From positions 153,149 to 217,148 of the IMG/VR virus record IMGVR_UViG_3300042562_001598: 64,000 nt of DNA; one strand, written 5' to 3'. Numbering within the stretch: position 1 is the first letter of the stretch; each line of letters opens with the position of its first letter. The position numbers were made by a program, and so were the translations under genes. The notes under the pieces are model-generated. The model saw only the letters and a program-made list of their open reading frames with translations, was not told where the DNA came from and made no database searches. This DNA is from a virus. Of the stretch, positions 40,435 through 46,548 are shown in pieces.

Positions 40435-40689
40435 ATGCCAGACTTTACAGCAGACATTGATATCTCACCAAGTGATTATATCTACGAATGTTCCGATTAC
40501 GAAATAAAAGAACTAATAACAGAACTTAAAGAAAGCGGTTACTTAAAGGGGGGTATTACAGATACCGACGATGATAATATTATTGACGACGAATGGACAG
40601 AAATGATTAATAAAATCTATAAAAATAGATTATTACTATCCAACGAAGATGAGGAAATCATTAGAAATATTTCCAAAAAATTAATTTAA
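40435..40689 (+). CDS. small acidic helical protein (84 aa)
   Basis: MPDFTADIDISPSDYIYECS, then two helices (EIKELITELKESGYL; SNEDEEIIRNISKKLI) around an acidic loop. The start is set by the promoter at 40402. No family recognised. Confidence 0.7.
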   Translation: MPDFTADIDISPSDYIYECSDYEIKELITELKESGYLKGGITDTDDDNIIDDEWTEMINKIYKNRLLLSNEDEEIIRNISKKLI

Positions 40690-40764
40690 TTGAAAAATAT
40701 TTGACTTTAAGTGAATTTTACTTAATATCGTAATACTTATTATAAACAAAGTAAAAAACACAAA

Positions 40765-40887
40765 ATGAAAAATATTAATAAACATATGAATTTAGTATCC
40801 TGGAATCAACAATTTAATAATTGTTCGTATCCGAGTGTGCAAAATATTGATTCAGATGATTCATTGAGTGATTTAACAACAATCTAA
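40765..40887 (+). CDS. 40-residue peptide in its own transcription unit
   Basis: Read directly: MKNINKHMNLVSWNQQFNNC, then SYPSVQNIDSDDSLSDLTTI. It is followed directly by a terminator and preceded by TTTAAGTGAATTTTAC, a sequence also found before the 24-residue ORF at 46073 (TTTAGTGAATTAGTA). No family recognised. Confidence 0.5.
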   Translation: MKNINKHMNLVSWNQQFNNCSYPSVQNIDSDDSLSDLTTI

Positions 40888-40906
40888 AAGTTAAACATAA
40901 AATATC

Positions 40907-40942
40907 AAAAATTCTGAATCTAAAAAGTTCAGAATTTTTTTT
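40907..40942 (+). terminator. intrinsic terminator
   Basis: AAAATTCTGAA-TCTAAAAAG-TTCAGAATTTTTTTTT. Confidence 0.8.
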
Positions 40943-40975
40943 TATAATAAATTTGACACAGAACAAAAAATAGTA

Positions 40976-40983
40976 TATCTTTG
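40976..40983 (+). promoter_or_regulatory. host-type promoter of the tRNA array
   Basis: TATCTTTG with TTG 20 bp upstream (40953-40955), 50 bp before the first tRNA. Confidence 0.8.
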
Positions 40984-41034
40984 TAGAGAATTAAAAAAGG
41001 GTGTTCATTGACATAACGGTAAACAAATTATAAA

Positions 41035-41119
41035 GGAGAATTGGCAGAGCGGTCGAATGCGGCAGTCTTGAAAACTGTTGTACTGAAAGGTACCGGGGGT
41101 TCGAATCCCTCATTCTCCG
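41035..41119 (+). tRNA. tRNA-Ser(UGA)
   Basis: Acceptor GGAGAAT/ATTCTCC, anticodon loop CTTGAAA, long variable arm typical of serine, T-loop TTCGAAT. G73 and an encoded CCA (GCCA) follow. Confidence 0.93.
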
Positions 41120-41128
41120 CCATAGTAT

Positions 41129-41200
41129 TGGATTATAGTGTATCGGTTCGCACATAACTCTTTGAAAGTTATAGGTCAAGTTCGACTCTTGATAATCCAA
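41129..41200 (+). tRNA. tRNA-Gln(UUG)
   Basis: Acceptor TGGATTA/TAATCCA, which starts with U as usual for glutamine; anticodon loop CTTTGAA, T-loop TTCGACT. CCA not encoded. Confidence 0.9.
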
Positions 41201-41210
41201 CAAAATAATA

Positions 41211-41282
41211 CGGGGTGTATTCTCGGAGTGAGAAACCTGCCTTGGACGCAGGAAGCGGAAAGTGCGACTCTTTTCACCCCGA
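41211..41282 (+). tRNA. tRNA-Pro(UGG)
   Basis: Acceptor CGGGGTG/CACCCCG as in bacterial proline tRNAs; anticodon loop CTTGGAC. T-arm is weak (AAAGTGCGACTCTTTT). Confidence 0.85.
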
Positions 41283-41289
41283 CGGAGTG

Positions 41290-41350
41290 GACTGTTACTA
41301 ATTCATAGACTTGGCCTCAAGTGCATAGAATTAGAATTTCAGTCTGACTG
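41290..41350 (+). other. structured spacer hairpin between tRNA-Pro and tRNA-Lys
   Basis: GGACTG pairs with CAGTCT around an inner hairpin (ACTTG-GCCT-CAAGT extended by TAATTC/GAATTA). Not tRNA-like. Could be a processing signal. Confidence 0.5.
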
Positions 41351-41356
41351 ATAATT

Positions 41357-41427
41357 ACCCCCAAGGCTTTAAAGTGAAGCACGATACTTTTAATATCGGG
41401 AAGAAGGAGCATTACCTTCTGGGGGTA
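41357..41427 (+). tRNA. tRNA-Lys(UUU), noncanonical elbow
   Basis: Acceptor ACCCCCA/TGGGGGT, D-stem GCTT/AAGC, anticodon stem CGATA/TATCG with loop CTTTTAA, T-stem GAAGG/CCTTC. The T-loop is AGCATTA instead of TTCGANN, and the D-loop (TAAAGTG) lacks the GG pair. Confidence 0.85.
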
Positions 41428-41434
41428 CAAGTGT

Positions 41435-41486
41435 TTTGGTTTAGAGATTATTCCGGGTATTGGCTTTAATAATACGAAAACTCTAA
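41435..41486 (+). other. structured spacer between tRNA-Lys and tRNA-Tyr
   Basis: TTAGAG/CTCTAA encloses ATTATT/AATAAT. No coding potential or tRNA features. Confidence 0.4.
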
Positions 41487-41488
41487 TT

Positions 41489-41569
41489 GGGTCGCAAAAG
41501 TCGTTCGGATACGGCAGCTTGACTGTAAATCAAGTCCTCACGGGAGTGGTTCGAGTCCACTGTTATCCA
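41489..41569 (+). tRNA. tRNA-Tyr(GUA)
   Basis: Anticodon stem CTTGA/TCAAG with loop CTGTAAA, long variable arm, T-loop TTCGAGT, D-loop with GG. The acceptor GGGTCGC/GTTATCC has wobble pairs and one mismatch, so the 5' boundary is less certain. Confidence 0.75.
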
Positions 41570-41625
41570 CTTTAGTTTATAGGTCGTACTGTCCTTGGGT
41601 TCTATAAAAATCCTAAAAAAGGTAA

Positions 41626-41698
41626 GGGTCTTTGGTATAGCTGGTGCGTACGTTAGTCTGAAGAACTAAAGGAACAGGTTCGATTCCTGTAGGACCCA
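41626..41698 (+). tRNA. tRNA-Phe(GAA)
   Basis: Acceptor GGGTCTT/AGGACCC, D-loop with GG, anticodon loop CTGAAGA, T-loop TTCGATT. Confidence 0.92.
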
Positions 41699-41702
41699 CA
41701 AA

Positions 41703-41840
41703 CAAGGTGACGCTACAGTCGTAAGATTCCGGAATCGAGAAGACAAAGAGCCTAAGTGTAAAGATGAGCTCCTACAGCCTTGGACTACTATTAAGGAATG
41801 ATACGAGCCTCCAAAGTTCGAAAGGAGTCAGGTAGTAGTC
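41703..41840 (+). ncRNA. two abutting closed RNA structures, unassigned
   Basis: 41703-41782 is closed by CAAGG/CCTTG and 41783-41840 by GACTACTA/TAGTAGTC. The second contains a T-arm-like hairpin (CTCC-AAAGTTCGAA-AGGAG). Neither folds as a normal tRNA. Confidence 0.45.
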
Positions 41841-41847
41841 AAAAATT

Positions 41848-41919
41848 GGACTTGTAGCTCAGTAGGAGAGCATTCGCCTGTTAAGCGAAGGGTCGGGATG
41901 GCAGAATTCCCCAAGTCCG
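41848..41919 (+). tRNA. tRNA-Asn(GUU)
   Basis: Acceptor GGACTTG/CAAGTCC, D-arm GCTC/GAGC with GG in the loop, anticodon stem TTCGC/GCGAA with loop CTGTTAA. The T-loop region (GGGAT-GGCAGAA-TTCCC) is noncanonical. Confidence 0.88.
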
Positions 41920-41943
41920 CGGAGTCCTGATATAACAGGAAAC

Positions 41944-41989
41944 CCCCACTCCCATATGGCAGCCGGTCCGTTAAGCCGGTGAAGTGGGG
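41944..41989 (+). ncRNA. short tRNA-like structure lacking a T-arm
   Basis: CCCCACT/AGTGGGG closes a 46-nt element whose inner hairpin CCGGT-CCGTTAA-GCCGG looks like an anticodon arm. There is no room for a T-arm. Confidence 0.45.
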
Positions 41990-41996
41990 TAATATG

Positions 41997-42067
41997 GTGT
42001 TTCTAGCTTAATTGGTAAAGTGCTACACTGTGAATGTAGAGAACAGGGTTCGAAACCCGGAAACACA
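41997..42067 (+). tRNA. tRNA-His(GUG)
   Basis: Acceptor GTGTTTC/GAAACAC preceded by a G that could be G-1, anticodon stem CTACA/TGTAG with loop CTGTGAA, T-loop TTCGAAA, D-loop with GG. Confidence 0.9.
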
Positions 42068-42136
42068 CAAAAGGAACAGAATAATACCTGGACAGTCTTC
42101 AAGGAGACAGGGTAAAGTTTGGACAGCTCCTTAATT

Positions 42137-42207
42137 ACACAATACAGGCAAGGTGTCGGTCAAGTCTCCAAAACTTAGGCGGGTAAGTTCGATTCTTACA
42201 TTGTGTG
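42137..42207 (+). tRNA. tRNA-Trp(CCA)
   Basis: Acceptor ACACAAT/ATTGTGT, anticodon loop CTCCAAA, T-arm GTAAG-TTCGATT-CTTAC, discriminator G. Confidence 0.88.
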
Positions 42208-42244
42208 CAAAAAAGAAATGTTTAATTATTAATTATTAATTATT

Positions 42245-42751
42245 GTGAGTAAGTACCAGAAAACATTAGTTTTAGATTCCAGTTTTACCGCTAGAAGTAT
42301 CATAACCACGGAGAGAGCTTTTGCTATTCATTATAAGGGAAACGCTGACGTAATAAAAGAACACCCAGAAACATTTGGTTTAGTTAATCCAGACTTAAAG
42401 ATTAAAAAACCATCAGTTATCAAAGTTTATAAATTTGTTAACCAAAACATCCAAAAAGTACCATTAAATAGAGACAATGTTTATCGTAGAGATAATCATC
42501 AGTGTGTTTATTGTGGATGTAATAATAGAAAGACCTTAACTTTAGACCATGTTTTACCCCAATCTAAGGGAGGAAAAGACACCTGGGACAACTTGGTTAC
42601 CTGTTGTCTGAGATGTAACCGTGAGAAGTCTGATTTGACCCTGGAGGAGTATGGTAAAGAAATACCCCAACCTAAACGACCCCACTTTTTAATGTTAATG
42701 AAACAATTGATGTATATTCCGGATGAGTGGAAACCTTATTTATTTTTTTAG
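42245..42751 (+). CDS. HNH endonuclease inserted in the tRNA array
   Basis: 168 residues from a GTG start. The HNH fold is clear: CVYCGCNNRKTLTLDHVLPQ, SKGGKDTWDNLV and CCLRCNREKSD, with two CxxC zinc pairs and the catalytic LDHV histidine. The N-terminal 80 residues (TLVLDSSFTARSIITTERAF) are typical of a free-standing HNH family in phages. Its place among tRNAs fits a mobile (homing) nuclease. No ATG alternative in frame. Confidence 0.9.
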   Translation: MSKYQKTLVLDSSFTARSIITTERAFAIHYKGNADVIKEHPETFGLVNPDLKIKKPSVIKVYKFVNQNIQKVPLNRDNVYRRDNHQCVYCGCNNRKTLTLDHVLPQSKGGKDTWDNLVTCCLRCNREKSDLTLEEYGKEIPQPKRPHFLMLMKQLMYIPDEWKPYLFF

Positions 42752-42783
42752 TATAAAATGTTTGGTGGATTGTAAAAAAGGTG

Positions 42784-42791
42784 TATCTTTG
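42784..42791 (+). promoter_or_regulatory. host-type promoter
   Basis: TATCTTTG with TTG about 19 bp upstream, before the ATG at 42814. Confidence 0.7.
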
Positions 42792-42813
42792 TAAAAATAA
42801 AAAGGTAGAAACT

Positions 42814-43050
42814 ATGGAACCAATAAAACAATTATTTTCAGATTTAAGTGATGAAGAATTAATCTTAACAATTAAAGAGATTAAAGAATCGGATGTGACT
42901 GGATTATTTCCTGAAAACACAAATGTTAGAGCTTTATGTCAGGAATTGACTAAAATCACCAAGATGGATGTATCGTCACATTTATTGATGGTTAAAATCA
43001 ATATTCTTAAAGAAGGGTCTTACAGATGGTTAAAAACAATTGAACAATAA
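42814..43050 (+). CDS. hypothetical helical protein (78 aa)
   Basis: MEPIKQLFSDLSDEELILTI then helices to RWLKTIEQ. The start is set by the promoter at 42784. Overlaps or abuts the next gene. Confidence 0.7.
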   Translation: MEPIKQLFSDLSDEELILTIKEIKESDVTGLFPENTNVRALCQELTKITKMDVSSHLLMVKINILKEGSYRWLKTIEQ

Positions 43051-43063
43051 AAACATAGAAATC

Positions 43064-43390
43064 ATGACATTAGAAAAAGAATTATTGGATTTTACTAACT
43101 GGTTGGTTGATAATAAATGGACCTTGGTTGGTAATGGTTTGTGTTTGAATAACGACACTAAAAAACTTGTTTCAATTGGGGAATTGGTTCGTCAAAGTAA
43201 TTCACTTAAAGATTATTACGAACAAGACTTCCAGGTGGGTGAAATTGTTAGAGAAAAGAACAGTGGTGACGAAGTTGAAATTAAAACCATTGAATATAAT
43301 AAATTTGATAATGAATACCAATATTGGTATGAAGATGAAGATGGTGAGGAGTGGTATGGTTTCGCTGACGAGTTTGAGAAAATAAATTAA
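43064..43390 (+). CDS. hypothetical protein (108 aa)
   Basis: A helix (MTLEKELLDFTNWLVDNKW), then an SH3-like segment (VGEIVREKNSGDEVEIKTI, WYEDEDGEEWYGFADEF). ATG at 43064 chosen; 43040 is in frame but overlaps the previous gene. Confidence 0.7.
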   Translation: MTLEKELLDFTNWLVDNKWTLVGNGLCLNNDTKKLVSIGELVRQSNSLKDYYEQDFQVGEIVREKNSGDEVEIKTIEYNKFDNEYQYWYEDEDGEEWYGFADEFEKIN

Positions 43391-43420
43391 AATAAGTTTG
43401 GTATTAATAAAAAATTGATT

Positions 43421-43428
43421 TACATTTG
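43421..43428 (+). promoter_or_regulatory. host-type promoter
   Basis: TACATTTG with TTG 20 bp upstream, before the ATG at 43450. Confidence 0.6.
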
Positions 43429-43449
43429 CTAACACAAAACAGATAAACT

Positions 43450-43578
43450 ATGAAAACAAAGCCATCAATTACCAGTGTAGAGTTTAAGAATTTTTCAACA
43501 AGATTATGTAGAATGTATCCTGAGATAGGTTCAACATTTACAACTAAAGAAATATACGACGAATATTTCGGTCGTTAA
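43450..43578 (+). CDS. 42-residue hypothetical protein
   Basis: Read directly: MKTKPSITSVEFKNFSTRLC, then RMYPEIGSTFTTKEIYDEYF. Own promoter; ends 9 nt before a tRNA-like element. No family recognised. Confidence 0.6.
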   Translation: MKTKPSITSVEFKNFSTRLCRMYPEIGSTFTTKEIYDEYFGR

Positions 43579-43587
43579 TTAGAATAA

Positions 43588-43659
43588 AGTCAGGTGGCTC
43601 ATTGGTAAGAGCGACAGCCGAAATGGATGTGGGTACAGGTTCGATTCCTGTCCTGACAA
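43588..43659 (+). ncRNA. AGTCAGG-family tRNA-like element 1
   Basis: AGTCAGG/CCTGACA acceptor (A1.A72 mismatch), normal D-arm GCTC-ATTGGTAA-GAGC and T-arm ACAGG-TTCGATT-CCTGT. The anticodon arm (ACAGCC-GAAAT-GGATGT) closes a 5-nt loop, so no normal anticodon is formed. Confidence 0.6.
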
Positions 43660-43675
43660 CAAATTTAGAAAATAT

Positions 43676-43782
43676 CCTTCTGTAGTTTAACAAGAGCAAA
43701 ACACAGAGACGAATACATCTCCCTACGGTAACCATCCCAAGAATGTATTAAGAGTATGTGGGTTCAACTCCCACTGGAAGGG
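43676..43782 (+). ncRNA. tRNA-like element with expanded anticodon arm
   Basis: Acceptor CCTTCTG/TGGAAGG, T-arm GTGGG-TTCAACT-CCCAC. A 7-bp stem AATACAT/ATGTATT in the anticodon position closes a 24-nt loop instead of 7 nt. Confidence 0.55.
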
Positions 43783-43806
43783 CAAATCATAGGAGTAATT
43801 ACCTTA

Positions 43807-43930
43807 TGACTGAGAGATTCGAAGCTCTCGATTGATTATGGTGTAAAGGCGCACGGTAGAAGGTAGTAGGTCCGAATTATGCGAGACCGAGGGTGGAAAC
43901 AGGATTAAGGTTCGAATCCTTATTAGTCAG
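43807..43930 (+). ncRNA. tRNA-like element, 124 nt
   Basis: Acceptor TGACTGA/TTAGTCA and T-arm TAAGG-TTCGAAT-CCTTA enclose an extra hairpin (GAGA-TTCGAAGC-TCTC) directly after the 5' acceptor strand and a GGTC/GACC hairpin later. Confidence 0.5.
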
Positions 43931-43938
43931 CAAAATAA

Positions 43939-44056
43939 AGTCAGGTGGCGGAATTGGTAGACGCAACATGGTATGGCAATACAGAGGGTGATAGTATAAG
44001 TCCTATCAGTGGTAAGTGACCTCTCTTATAACAGGTTCGAATCCTTGTCCTGACTA
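43939..44056 (+). ncRNA. AGTCAGG-family tRNA-like element 2
   Basis: AGTCAGG/CCTGACT acceptor, a leucine-type D-arm (GGCGGAATTGGTAGACGC) and canonical T-loop. The interior 70 nt forms GTAT/ATAC and nested GAGG(GATAG/CTATC)CCTC hairpins rather than one anticodon arm. Confidence 0.6.
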
Positions 44057-44081
44057 CAAATTTAAAATAAAAATAAAAATT

Positions 44082-44168
44082 ATGAAAAGAAAAGACGTTT
44101 ACGTTTGTGTTTGTGATGGTAGTTGTACTAGTCCAGAGGATTGTTCACCAATTAAGTCAAAACGATAA
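44082..44168 (+). CDS. 28-residue cysteine-rich peptide
   Basis: Read directly: MKRKDVYVCVCDGSCTSPED then CSPIKSKR. Four cysteines in 13 residues suggest metal binding or disulfides. Lies between two tRNA-like elements. Confidence 0.5.
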   Translation: MKRKDVYVCVCDGSCTSPEDCSPIKSKR

Positions 44169-44175
44169 TAAAAAT

Positions 44176-44300
44176 AGTCAGGTGGCGGAAAACGAGGTAT
44201 GCCAATAGGGTGTAGCCCGCAAGCAAGACGCTAATTGTAGTAAGTGTACTCATACGACATATAATCGGTACACATACAGGTTGGAATCCTGTTCTGACTA
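44176..44300 (+). ncRNA. AGTCAGG-family tRNA-like element 3
   Basis: AGTCAGG/TCTGACT acceptor. Compared with element 2 the D-loop carries about 29 extra nt with hairpins GGTA/TGCC and GGGTGTAGCCC. A GTGTAC/GTACAC stem occupies the middle. The T-loop is TTGGAAT. Confidence 0.55.
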
Positions 44301-44306
44301 ATAAAT

Positions 44307-44406
44307 AGTAGAAACAACATCCCCCCAGTTTCTTGGTCTGTGCACGGATAGGATTTGTAAGGGGGTTGAGATTGGATGACGTTTATCTTTTGTAATCCAA
44401 CAATAA
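44307..44406 (+). other. structured spacer
   Basis: Contains CCCCC/GGGGG (44322-44366) and TTGGAT/ATCCAA (44373-44401) hairpins. No gene. Confidence 0.35.
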
Positions 44407-44421
44407 ACAGAAAAAGATGTT

Positions 44422-44555
44422 AGTCAGGTGGCGAAAGGAGTGGGGTGTCCCTGCTCGTGGTAGACGCACACCTTTATGGTTAAAGCGGAGTGTGAAGTAT
44501 AAACACACCATACAGTTAACAGTATGAATTACGGGTTCGAATCCTGTCCTGACTA
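44422..44555 (+). ncRNA. AGTCAGG-family tRNA-like element 4
   Basis: AGTCAGG/CCTGACT acceptor. D-loop expanded by a GAG-tg-GGG-tgt-CCC-tg-CTC hairpin. The middle has three consecutive hairpins (CTTTA/TAAAG, GTGTG/CACAC, CATAC/GTATG). T-arm ACGGG-TTCGAAT-CCTGT. Confidence 0.6.
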
Positions 44556-44613
44556 CGATTGCTGAGGAACGGTCCAGAGTAGTGGAATTATAGTTAAATT
44601 CAATACGTTGACA

Positions 44614-44629
44614 GCTTGGAAAGACAAGC
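44614..44629 (+). other. GGAAAGAC-type hairpin upstream of element 5
   Basis: GCTTG-GAAAGA-CAAGC, 5 nt before the element. An equivalent hairpin precedes element 6. Confidence 0.5.
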
Positions 44630-44634
44630 AAAAC

Positions 44635-44736
44635 AGTCAGGTGGCAGAGTGGTTTAATGCTAACTAGGGAGAGTCTGAGGGTGGTAACCTAGTACCTATA
44701 CCCATATGACCGCAGGTTCGAATCCTGTCCTGACTA
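44635..44736 (+). ncRNA. AGTCAGG-family tRNA-like element 5
   Basis: AGTCAGG/CCTGACT acceptor, D-arm GGCAGAGTGGTTTAATGC. An ACTAGG/CCTAGT stem in the anticodon position closes a 19-nt loop. T-loop TTCGAAT. Confidence 0.6.
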
Positions 44737-44745
44737 CAAATACAA

Positions 44746-44867
44746 GGTTCCTGAGATAAAGGATTAGCTTAGCACTAACTAACTAAATACTTAAACTCCA
44801 GCATAACGGTTTGCTACCCCAGTTAGTGATGGTGGTGGAAAGATAGGTTCAACTCCTATAGGGACTA
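44746..44867 (+). ncRNA. tRNA-like element, 122 nt
   Basis: Acceptor GGTTCCT/AGGGACT, T-arm ATAGG-TTCAACT-CCTAT. The interior includes CTAACT/AGTTAG pairing and a segment CAGCATAACGG that resembles the element at 47575. Confidence 0.5.
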
Positions 44868-44920
44868 CAAAGCTGACAACCTAGTGATTGATGTGTGAAG
44901 CTAACACATAAGTTGTTGAC

Positions 44921-44936
44921 TGATGGAAAGACATCA
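44921..44936 (+). other. GGAAAGAC-type hairpin upstream of element 6
   Basis: TGATG-GAAAGA-CATCA, 4 nt before the element. Confidence 0.5.
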
Positions 44937-44940
44937 AAAT

Positions 44941-45025
44941 AGTCAGGTGGTGAAATGGATAGACACTACCCTGTTTGGGGGAGAGGTGAAAGAAACTCGT
45001 ACAGGTTCGAATCCTGTCCTGACTA
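44941..45025 (+). ncRNA. AGTCAGG-family tRNA-like element 6
   Basis: The most tRNA-like member (85 nt): acceptor AGTCAGG/CCTGACT, GTG/CAC D-stem, an anticodon arm CT(A)CCC-TGTTTGG-GGGAG without U33, and a GAG/CTC variable arm. Could be a functional class II tRNA of uncertain identity. Confidence 0.6.
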
Positions 45026-45035
45026 CAAAATAATT

Positions 45036-45105
45036 GGTCTTGTTGGTCGAAGCGGCCGGTAAGTCTGCAAAACTTACGGAGGGGGTGCAATACCCTCCAA
45101 GACCT
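45036..45105 (+). tRNA. tRNA-Cys(GCA)
   Basis: Acceptor GGTCTTG/CAAGACC, anticodon stem GTAAGT/ACTTAC with loop CTGCAAA, U73 as expected for cysteine. The T-loop is 9 nt (GGTGCAATA) and the D-loop short (GAAGC). Confidence 0.87.
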
Positions 45106-45175
45106 CAAAAGTTTAACAATTTGGTAGATACCGGTGATAATCACCGGTAAGTAAGGAAAATATAAATTAGAAAAG

Positions 45176-45370
45176 TTTAACACCTCGATGGTTGTCTGTA
45201 ACCAACATATGAAACAGAATAGGCGTGTTGATAGTGGTAAGCCTCGCTAATTGTAACCGATTAAGTTCAAAGGAAGATAAGGACTAGTACGCCTGTGACG
45301 AACACGACGAATTCAGGATTTCCCATAGTAGCCCCGTTACAAACCAGAGTGCCGCAGAGGTGTTAAATTT
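45176..45370 (+). ncRNA. structured RNA closed by an 11-bp stem
   Basis: TTTAACACCTC pairs with GAGGTGTTAAA across about 175 nt and is followed by eight T. Internal stems include GGTT/AACC and GGCGT/ACGCC. Just upstream is the palindrome TACCGGTGATAATCACCGGTA (45129-45149). No ORF. Might be a free ncRNA using its own closing stem as terminator. Confidence 0.6.
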
Positions 45371-45378
45371 TTTTTAAT

Positions 45379-45387
45379 ATATTTATC
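45379..45387 (+). promoter_or_regulatory. late-type promoter motif
   Basis: ATATTTATC, 3 bp before the ATG at 45391. Spacing is unusually short. Confidence 0.35.
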
Positions 45388-45390
45388 AAT

Positions 45391-45774
45391 ATGAAAAAAT
45401 TTGTAATTACAGAAGAAGAAAAAGACGATATATTAAACCAACATAACGAAATGATGGATAAACCAAAACTTCCGGAAAATAGAAGAATGTTAGATTTGGA
45501 TATAACTCCAATGAGTTTAAAAAAATTTAAGTCTCAAGGTCTTACACCATATTACTATGATGGTGATACTGATATTATTGAAATGAAAGGTCCAATTAAA
45601 GGTAAAGTATATAATACAAAACCAAAAGAAGTTTTCTTATTAACATCTGATGAATATGATAAGATTAAACAATTATCAGATAAAATTAAGGAAATGATTG
45701 AACTTAAATTATACACTATTAAACTATATAAGGAATACCTCCCATCTAGTTTAATTAAAATTGTGGAAAAATAA
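45391..45774 (+). CDS. leader-bearing hypothetical protein (127 aa)
   Basis: MKKFVITEEEKDDILNQHNE leader, a middle with LDLDITPMSLKKFKSQGLTP, and a helical C-terminus. Sits within the tRNA/ncRNA region yet keeps the late-type motif. No family recognised. Confidence 0.75.
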   Translation: MKKFVITEEEKDDILNQHNEMMDKPKLPENRRMLDLDITPMSLKKFKSQGLTPYYYDGDTDIIEMKGPIKGKVYNTKPKEVFLLTSDEYDKIKQLSDKIKEMIELKLYTIKLYKEYLPSSLIKIVEK

Positions 45775-45815
45775 AAAAAATATTCTAAAAAGTTTGTGGA
45801 TATTAGAAAAAGAGT

Positions 45816-45823
45816 TATCTTTG
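45816..45823 (+). promoter_or_regulatory. host-type promoter of ncRNA
   Basis: TATCTTTG with TTG 19 bp upstream (45794-45796). Confidence 0.75.
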
Positions 45824-45828
45824 TCAAA

Positions 45829-45998
45829 GAAAATAAGTCTTAGCCGAAAAGACTGAGCACAAAACTAGAGTTTGTGTAGGAATACATCTAAAGATGGTGG
45901 CTAAGTGGGTCTCTTGGATACACCCGACCAAGCGTAAGGCGACAACACGTTAGGGAAAGCTGTCGTAATACTAACCCCCAACTATAATTGGGGGTTTT
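45829..45998 (+). ncRNA. small RNA with own promoter and terminator
   Basis: About 170 nt from the predicted start to the terminator, without an ORF. Structure: CTTAGCC/GGCTAAG encloses CACAAACT/AGTTTGTG; then GGGT/ACCC and a GACAAC/GCTGTC stem. No known family recognised. Confidence 0.75.
45973..45998 (+). terminator. intrinsic terminator
   Basis: AACCCCCAA-CTATAA-TTGGGGGTTTT ends the ncRNA. Confidence 0.85.
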
Positions 45999-46072
45999 AT
46001 AAAAAAAATTAAAAATACTTTACACTTTAGTGAATTAGTATATATTTATTAGAAATAACAATAAAACAACAA

Positions 46073-46147
46073 ATGAAAAATCTAAACATATCACTTACAA
46101 TAGCGGCAACTGAGGGTAGAGATACAACTTGGATGTTGATGGTATGA
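46073..46147 (+). CDS. 24-residue peptide in its own transcription unit
   Basis: Read directly: MKNLNISLTIAATEGRDTTW then MLMV. Followed by a terminator. The upstream TTTAGTGAATTAGTA resembles the region before the 40-residue ORF at 40765. Confidence 0.4.
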   Translation: MKNLNISLTIAATEGRDTTWMLMV

Positions 46148-46168
46148 AATATATTTAACTAAAAATAT

Positions 46169-46208
46169 TAAAAAATCCATCTTCAAAAAAAAGGTGGATT
46201 TTTTTTTA
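46169..46208 (+). terminator. intrinsic terminator
   Basis: AAAAAATCCATCT-TCAAAAAAA-AGGTGGATTTTTTTTT. Confidence 0.8.
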
Positions 46209-46238
46209 TGTGTTGTTGTTATAATCAAATATTATCCT

Positions 46239-46246
46239 TATCTTTG
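46239..46246 (+). promoter_or_regulatory. host-type promoter
   Basis: TATCTTTG, 21 bp before the ATG at 46268. Confidence 0.65.
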
Positions 46247-46267
46247 TTAAAAGAAATTATAAAAAAT

Positions 46268-46444
46268 ATGAAAGATACAAAAACTAACCAGGAGGTTACA
46301 TTAAACGAAGAATTGGTGATGGAGTATTCACCAATATTAGGAACAACATACACATTAAAACCAGTTGAGTGGGATGAAGACCACGCGTTTAGTTTAGTTC
46401 TAAATGATATCCTTGATGATTTGGATATTGATGAGTTAAAATAG
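46268..46444 (+). CDS. small acidic protein (58 aa)
   Basis: MKDTKTNQEVTLNEELVMEY, then an acidic end (LVLNDILDDLDIDELK). Start set by the promoter at 46239. No family recognised. Confidence 0.65.
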   Translation: MKDTKTNQEVTLNEELVMEYSPILGTTYTLKPVEWDEDHAFSLVLNDILDDLDIDELK

Positions 46445-46453
46445 TAATACAAT

Positions 46454-46525
46454 GGCCCGGTCGTCTAAAAGTTAGGACCTCACATTTTCATCGTGAAAAC
46501 CGGGGAGCGTTACCCCGTCGGGCTA
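46454..46525 (+). tRNA. tRNA-Glu(UUC), noncanonical elbow
   Basis: Acceptor GGCCCGG/TCGGGCT, GTC/GAC D-stem, anticodon loop TTTTCAT (UUC), T-arm CGGGG-AGCGTTA-CCCCG. The D-loop TAAAAGTTAG lacks GG. Confidence 0.87.
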
Positions 46526-46548
46526 CGAAAGATATAAAATAAATTCAC

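Noticed and set aside
42245-42751. Cas9-like or restriction HNH function
   Set aside because: Only a short HNH domain with zinc pairs is present; placement in the tRNA array fits a free-standing homing nuclease better.
43676-44867. Group I introns as explanation of tRNA inserts
   Set aside because: Inserts are 10-80 nt, far shorter than any group I intron, and differ in place among elements.
40991-45183. Minus-strand ORFs across tRNAs (40991-41203, 43544-43735, 44383-44631, 44881-45183)
   Set aside because: They encode the familiar 'RTGFEPV/RDSNPR/DRIRTCT' type strings that arise from reading T-arms of tRNAs in reverse.
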